Assembly: GCA_013821475.1 (NCBI GenBank)
Contig: JACDGU010000008.1
Coordinates: forward strand, 1-33,253
From: Solirubrobacterales bacterium
Lineage (GTDB): Bacteria > Actinomycetota > Thermoleophilia > Solirubrobacterales > 70-9
Direction of reading: 5' to 3'
DNA length: 33,253 nucleotides
Below the pieces are notes generated by a model. That model did no database searches and was not told the origin of the DNA. It saw only the letters and a list, made by a program, of their open reading frames with translations. The first letter of the stretch is position 1, and each line of letters begins with the position of its first letter. Made by a program: the position numbers and the translations under genes. Of this stretch, positions 29,756 to 33,253 are shown in pieces.

Positions 29756-31125
29756 CCGGGCGACCGTTTGATTTTCTTGCGCTCGGAGGCGTGGGCGCCG
29801 CCCTTCTTCTCCAGCGTCGCGCAGGCCTCCGCGATGTCGACCGCCAGGTGGTCGATCTGCTCGCGGCTGAGCGTCTGCTTGACCAGCGCTCGCAGGACTT
29901 TGACGTCTTCGGCATTGGGCGGCAGCGTGTAGGCGGGCAGCATCCAGCCACGCTCGGCCGAGAGCTGCCAGGAGACGTCGAACTCGTCGTATTCCTTGCC
30001 CTCGGCGAGCTTGAAGGCGACCAGTGGCAGCTGCTCCTCACCGTCGCCGATCAGCTCGAAGTAGCCCATCGCCTTCAGCTTCTCGGCCAGGTAGCGGGCG
30101 TTCTTCTGCATCGCCTCCATGATGTAGCCGTAGCCCTCACGCCCGAAGCGGACGAAGTTGTAGTACTGGGCGAGGACCATCGAGGCGCCGGTCGAGAAGT
30201 TGAGCGTAAAGGTCGCGTCTTTCTTGCCGAGGTAGTTCTCGTAGAAGACGAGGTCCTCGGCGAGGTCCGACTGCTCGCGGAAGACGAGCCAGCCGATGCC
30301 CGGGTAGACGAGGCCGAACTTGTGGCCGGAGACGTTGATCGAGCGCACCTGCTCGAGCCGGAAGTCCCAGGCGGAATCGGGATAGAGGAAGGGCCAGACG
30401 AAGCCGCCGCTGGCGCCGTCGACGTGTATCGGGACGTCGAGTTCGCGCTCCACCTTGATCCCCAGCAGCAGCTTGTTGATGGCGCCGATGTCGTCGGCGT
30501 GGCCGGTGAAGGTGGTGCCGAGGACGGCGGCGACGCTGATCGTGTTCTCGTCGACCAGTGGCTCGACGTCCTCGGGGCCGATCACGTACTTCCCTTCCTG
30601 CAGCGGCACGATCCGCGGTTCGACGTCGAAGTAGCGGCAGAACTTGTCCCAGACCACGTGCACGTCGCCGCCGTAGATCAGGTTCGGCTTGTCGACCGGC
30701 AGCGAGGCGGCTTCGCGGCGCTCCTTCCATTTCCACTTCAGCGAGAGAGCGCCGAGCATGATCGCCTCCGAGGAGCCCTGGGTGCGGGCGCCCGTCGTCT
30801 CGCCGGGGGCGTGGTAGAGATCGGCGAGCATGCGGATGCAGCGCTGCTCGACCTCGGCCGAGATCGGATACTCGGCGTGGTCGATGAAGTTGCGGTAAAG
30901 GTTCTCGGCAATGATCCGCTGCGCCTCGGGCTCCATCCAGGTGGTGACGAAGGTGGCGAGGTTGCGGTTGGGATCGCCCTCGAGCGCCAGTTCCTCGTCG
31001 ACCAGTCGCATCGCGTCGAGCGAGGTCATGCCCGTCTCGGGGAACGGCCCGTCCGGCGCATCTTCGGTGAGGAAGCGGTTTCCGTAGAGCATGGCTGCCT
31101 CATGGGTGCTGGGATGTCTGTTCAT
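29749..31125 (-). CDS. gad: Glutamate decarboxylase
   Basis: 458-residue PLP enzyme that converts L-glutamate to GABA and CO2, consuming a proton. Conserved blocks: NRNLATFVTTWMEPEAQRII, TQGSSEAIMLGALSLKWKWK, VLGTTFTGHADDIGAINKLL, IHVDGASGGFVWPFLYPDSA and the PLP lysine K269 in SINVSGHKFGLVYPGIGW. Length and layout match bacterial GadB and plant GAD. The extreme C-terminus (EKKGGAHASERKKIKRSPGY) is basic and lacks the E. coli-type autoinhibitory His. The ATG at 31125 starts NRHPSTHEAAMLYGNRF; a longer frame to 31203 adds non-conserved sequence. No GABA antiporter (gadC) is adjacent. Acid-stress or GABA-shunt function is inferred. Confidence 0.95.
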   Translation of the reverse strand: MNRHPSTHEAAMLYGNRFLTEDAPDGPFPETGMTSLDAMRLVDEELALEGDPNRNLATFVTTWMEPEAQRIIAENLYRNFIDHAEYPISAEVEQRCIRMLADLYHAPGETTGARTQGSSEAIMLGALSLKWKWKERREAASLPVDKPNLIYGGDVHVVWDKFCRYFDVEPRIVPLQEGKYVIGPEDVEPLVDENTISVAAVLGTTFTGHADDIGAINKLLLGIKVERELDVPIHVDGASGGFVWPFLYPDSAWDFRLEQVRSINVSGHKFGLVYPGIGWLVFREQSDLAEDLVFYENYLGKKDATFTLNFSTGASMVLAQYYNFVRFGREGYGYIMEAMQKNARYLAEKLKAMGYFELIGDGEEQLPLVAFKLAEGKEYDEFDVSWQLSAERGWMLPAYTLPPNAEDVKVLRALVKQTLSREQIDHLAVDIAEACATLEKKGGAHASERKKIKRSPGY

Positions 31126-31263
31126 GGCGCGAGCGTAGCCGACGCCTGAGCGGCGAGAATGACCCGGTTCAGATGATGCTGCGAGGAGATCGCCCCGGAC
31201 CACAGCGGTCCCAGGAAGCGCCGCCGGCGCCGGCGGACGATCCCAATCAGCGAGACTGGTGGC

Positions 31264-31952
31264 GTGACCGACATCGCCACCATCGCCGAGATCGGACCGC
31301 GGTCGGGACCCTGTTCCTTGGCGCCGCCACCTTCGGCTCGACGCGCTCCGCCAACCGCGCCGCCCGGGTCGCCGAGCGTTCGCTCCTGCTCGGGCTGCGG
31401 CCGGTGCTGACCCCTTCCCGGCGCGAGGACCCCGACGAGAAGATCATCTACGGCGACGGACGCGAATTCCTGGTCTCCGCCGGCGGGGGCCTGATCGAGC
31501 AGGTGGACGACGTCGTCTACCTGGCGATCCCACTGCGCAACGTCGGTGCTGGCCTGGCGGTCCTGCAGCGCTATGACGTGATCACCGACAACCCCGTGCA
31601 CGAGGCCGATCCGGCCGCTGGAGCGCGGCGCCCACGACCGGCGCGATCGCCGTTACGGGCCGATTGAGCACTTCCGCACCCAGCAACGAGACCTCTACAT
31701 CGCCAGCGGCGACACGGGCTACTGGCAGGCAGCGCTGCGCGACCCCGAGGATTCCTGCACCAACGGGTCAAGGAAACGCTCTCCGGTGGGCCGACGCCGA
31801 TCTCGATCGACCTTCTCTACGGCGACCACGAGGGCGTCCGGCACGCGATCAGTCGCTTCAACCTGGTCCCCGACGAGTCGGGCAACTGGTTTTGCACCGT
31901 CGTCTTCCATTGGACCCTCGAGGGCGTTGACCCCCGCGACGACGGCGACTGA
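31264..31952 (+). pseudogene. Frameshifted membrane-associated protein gene
   Basis: Three frame changes interrupt one recognisable gene. Frame A from the GTG at 31264 reads TDIATIAEIG; frame B from about 31303 reads TAVGTLFLGAATFGSTRSAN, then VAERSLLLGLRPVLTPSRRE, and DDVVYLAIPLRNVGAGLAVL to about 31605. Frame C carries GPIEHFRTQQRDLYIASGDT and GYWQAALRDP. From about 31745 frame B returns with KETLSGGPTPISIDLLYGDH and SRFNLVPDESGNWFCTVVFH to the TGA. The order matches actinobacterial proteins with an N-terminal TM helix and a soluble domain of unknown function. Decay or assembly errors are the options. Read 5' to 3' it ends tail to tail with the reductase gene. Confidence 0.75.
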
Positions 31953-31953
31953 G

Positions 31954-32595
31954 TCAGTCGCCCAGCCGGTAGTCCAAGTGCGTCACCCCGGGCGCATCGA
32001 CCACGCGGGTCAGCTCCAACTCGGTGCCGCGGGGCAGGTTCTCGAAGAGGCGGACGCCGTCGTGGAGGAGGACCGGCACGAGGTGGAGCTGCAGCTCGTC
32101 GAGCAGGCCGGTGGCGATGCACTGCTGGACGGTCTCGCCGCCGCCACCGATCGAGACGTCCGTGCCGGCGGCAGCCTCGAGGGCGAGCTCGACCGCGCGC
32201 TCGACCCCGTCGGTGACGAAGTGGAAGACGTTGCCGCCCTCGAGCTCGAGCGGCTCGCGCTGGTGGTGGGTGAGGACGAAGACCGGCGTGTGGAAGGGCG
32301 GCTCGTCTCCCCACCAGCCGTTCCAGGGTTCGGCGCTCCAGGGGCCGGGGCCGCCGCCGAACATGTTGCGGCCCATCACCGAGGCGCCGACGTTGTCGAG
32401 CGCCTCTTCGACGACCGGGGTGCTGGCGTTGACCTCTCCCCCCTTCTCGCCGTGCGGGTCGCGCCAGGCGGCGAGCTCGAAGGCCCACTCGTGCAGCTGC
32501 ATCCCGCCTTCGCCGAGCGGGTTGTCGATGCTCTGCCCCGGGCCGGCGACGAAGCCGTCGAGGGAGATCGAGATCTGGCAGCGGACCTTTGCCAT
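31954..32595 (-). CDS. Dihydrofolate reductase-like (RibD C-terminal) protein
   Basis: 213-residue NADPH-binding protein of the RibD_C/DHFR superfamily. It opens RCQISISLDGFVAGPGQSID, the family start where SLDG(F/Y) lies near the active site. VGASVMGRNMFGGGPGPW and FVLTHHQREPLE follow, then the nucleotide-binding turn VSIGGGGETVQQCIATGLLD and ELQLHLVPVLLHDGVRLFE. Most such stand-alone proteins are uncharacterised reductases, not true folate or riboflavin enzymes. It starts at the ATG in GGCAAAGGTCC context; no strong ribosome-binding site. It ends 1 nt from the stop of the frameshifted gene, on the opposite strand. Confidence 0.92.
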   Translation of the reverse strand: MAKVRCQISISLDGFVAGPGQSIDNPLGEGGMQLHEWAFELAAWRDPHGEKGGEVNASTPVVEEALDNVGASVMGRNMFGGGPGPWSAEPWNGWWGDEPPFHTPVFVLTHHQREPLELEGGNVFHFVTDGVERAVELALEAAAGTDVSIGGGGETVQQCIATGLLDELQLHLVPVLLHDGVRLFENLPRGTELELTRVVDAPGVTHLDYRLGD

Positions 32596-32616
32596 CAGCG
32601 CCGTCCCGTCCGTTCC

Positions 32617-32958
32617 TCAGCCGGCGCTACCGCCGGGCTCGGCCTCCTCGACCGTCAGCTCGGCGGTCGGGTTGACCTCGAGACGCCCGTCGGGGATTGG
32701 ATCGCCGCTGCGGATCGAGAGCCCGTAGGTGCCGGCGGCGATGCGCTCTTCGGCCCGCTCGACCGCGGCCAGGCGGTCTTTCAGGTTCTCGGCGCGGCCG
32801 GCGTCGAACTCGTCCTGGTAGAGGGCCTCGGAGTCCTGGTCGCCCGGTTCCTTGCGCTCGTCGCCCTCCTCGGGGCCGTCGCGTTCGGTCGCCGCGATCT
32901 CCTTCTCGACGAGGTCCCGCTCGCGGGCGATCAGCTCTTTGGCGCGCTCTTGATCCAT
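32617..32958 (-). CDS. DksA/TraR-like protein without zinc-finger cysteines
   Basis: 113-residue protein with a charged coiled coil (RAKELIARERDLVEKEIAAT ... ENLKDRLAAVERAEERIAAG) followed by GTYGLSIRSGDPIPDGRLEV then NPTAELTVEEAE. This aligns with the TraR/DksA zinc-finger module GTYGxCxxCGxPIPxxRLEAxPxAxxCxxC. All four cysteines are replaced (S, S, T, E), while GTYG, PIP and RLE are kept. DksA/TraR proteins enter the RNA polymerase secondary channel and modulate transcription with ppGpp. Here zinc cannot bind in the usual way. The start is ATG; the gene is divergent from lon with 88 nt between. Function is inferred by family only. Confidence 0.85.
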   Translation of the reverse strand: MDQERAKELIARERDLVEKEIAATERDGPEEGDERKEPGDQDSEALYQDEFDAGRAENLKDRLAAVERAEERIAAGTYGLSIRSGDPIPDGRLEVNPTAELTVEEAEPGGSAG

Positions 32959-33046
32959 GCCGACAAGGTATCGGGCCGACCCCTGGAAGGGAGCGAGCGG
33001 CTGCGCTATCCTGATTGAGGACTAACTACAGAAAGTGGACTTGGTT

Positions 33047-33253
33047 ATGACTTATCGCCTGATCCCTCTCGATGACGCAATCGTCTTCCCGACCGTCACC
33101 GCGACCCTGTCGATCGACGTCGGCGACGAGGATCGCGTCTTCCTGATTCCGCGCCGCGACGGCGAGTACGGGCGCGTCGGCGTCGTCGCCGAGGTGGTCG
33201 AGCACGGCCTCTCCCGCCGCGGCCACCCGGTCGCGACCGTGGTCGGCCTGCAC
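33047..33253 (+). CDS. lon: Lon protease, N-terminal part (runs off window)
   Basis: The first 69 codons of an ATP-dependent Lon protease. They begin TYRLIPLDDAIVFPTVTATL and continue DVGDEDRVFLIPRRDGEYGR and VGVVAEVVEHGLSRRGHPVA, matching the start of the Lon substrate-binding (LON/PUA-like) domain, where LPLxDxVxFP is the hallmark. The AAA+ and Ser-Lys protease domains must lie beyond base 33253. The ATG follows GAAAGTGGACTTGGTT, with AGTGGA as a weak ribosome-binding site. The gene is divergent from the DksA-like gene. Lon degrades misfolded and regulatory proteins. No HspR (HAIR) site is obvious in the 88-nt gap. Confidence 0.85.
   Translation, partial: MTYRLIPLDDAIVFPTVTATLSIDVGDEDRVFLIPRRDGEYGRVGVVAEVVEHGLSRRGHPVATVVGLH

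Noticed and set aside
1-33253. tRNA, rRNA or riboswitch genes
   Set aside because: No cloverleaf with conserved T-arm, no rRNA segment and no recognisable riboswitch core was seen on either strand.
1-33253. Frequent GCGATCG-like words as a HIP1-type repeat
   Set aside because: They arise from Ala-Ile and Arg-Ser codon pairs in GC-rich genes; I saw no enrichment that this does not explain.

Overview
The window is GC-rich (by eye about 70%) chromosomal DNA with dense genes, many GTG and TTG starts and frequent 1-15 nt gene junctions. Gene content (PF05977-type and DHA2 MFS exporters, DUF2804 protein, CBU_0592-like membrane protein, SatP-acs pair, MMPL transporter, PBP1-type synthase with an acidic tail) fits an actinobacterium, most likely the Thermoleophilia (Solirubrobacterales/Gaiellales). 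That placement is inference: there is no rRNA or other single marker. I see no tRNA, rRNA, CRISPR array, prophage or complete transposon.

Layout. 1-3.3 kb: MarR regulator coupled to an MFS exporter that leaves the window, divergent from a 14-TM DHA2 exporter, with an AT-rich repeat-bearing operator candidate between them. 3.3-3.9 kb: a decayed stretch with an SDR C-terminus, an ion-channel pore relic and three copies of a roughly 50-bp repeat in alternating orientation. 3.9-6.6 kb: acetate uptake and activation (satP-acs) behind a TTGCAA palindrome. 6.6-10.6 kb: envelope genes (uppP, an NlpC/P60-type hydrolase, a SHOCT membrane protein) and a SpoU rRNA/tRNA methyltransferase, separated by long hairpin elements. 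10.7-15.8 kb: a compact run of exported cupredoxin, Tat-exported multicopper oxidase and two paralogous membrane PAS-GGDEF diguanylate cyclases, closed by a 104-nt hairpin that abuts the last stop codon. This is the most intriguing gene arrangement in the window. 15.9-21 kb: glyoxalase-type VOC protein, a secreted protein of unknown function, a HAD-phosphatase relic, a bifunctional PBP and an ABC-2 exporter pair. 21-24 kb: stand-alone 5'-3' exonuclease, small membrane protein, DUF2804 protein and a conserved unknown. 24-27.5 kb: acyl-CoA carboxylase carboxyltransferase, an unknown protein, SRPBCC protein, a small basic protein and a cupredoxin lipoprotein. 27.6-31.1 kb: MMPL transporter facing glutamate decarboxylase. 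31.2-33.25 kb: a gene broken by three frameshifts, a DHFR/RibD-like reductase, a DksA/TraR-like protein without its zinc cysteines, and the start of lon.

How the genes work together. satP and acs form one acetate-assimilation unit. The cupredoxin, oxidase and cyclases are spaced like one transcription unit, which suggests (inference only) a link between periplasmic copper/electron chemistry and c-di-GMP. UppP, the hydrolase and the PBP all serve peptidoglycan turnover but are not one operon. Several intergenic regions carry long near-perfect inverted repeats, some directly after stop codons, and at least four relics or broken genes lie in or beside gaps, so the genome shows active gene decay.
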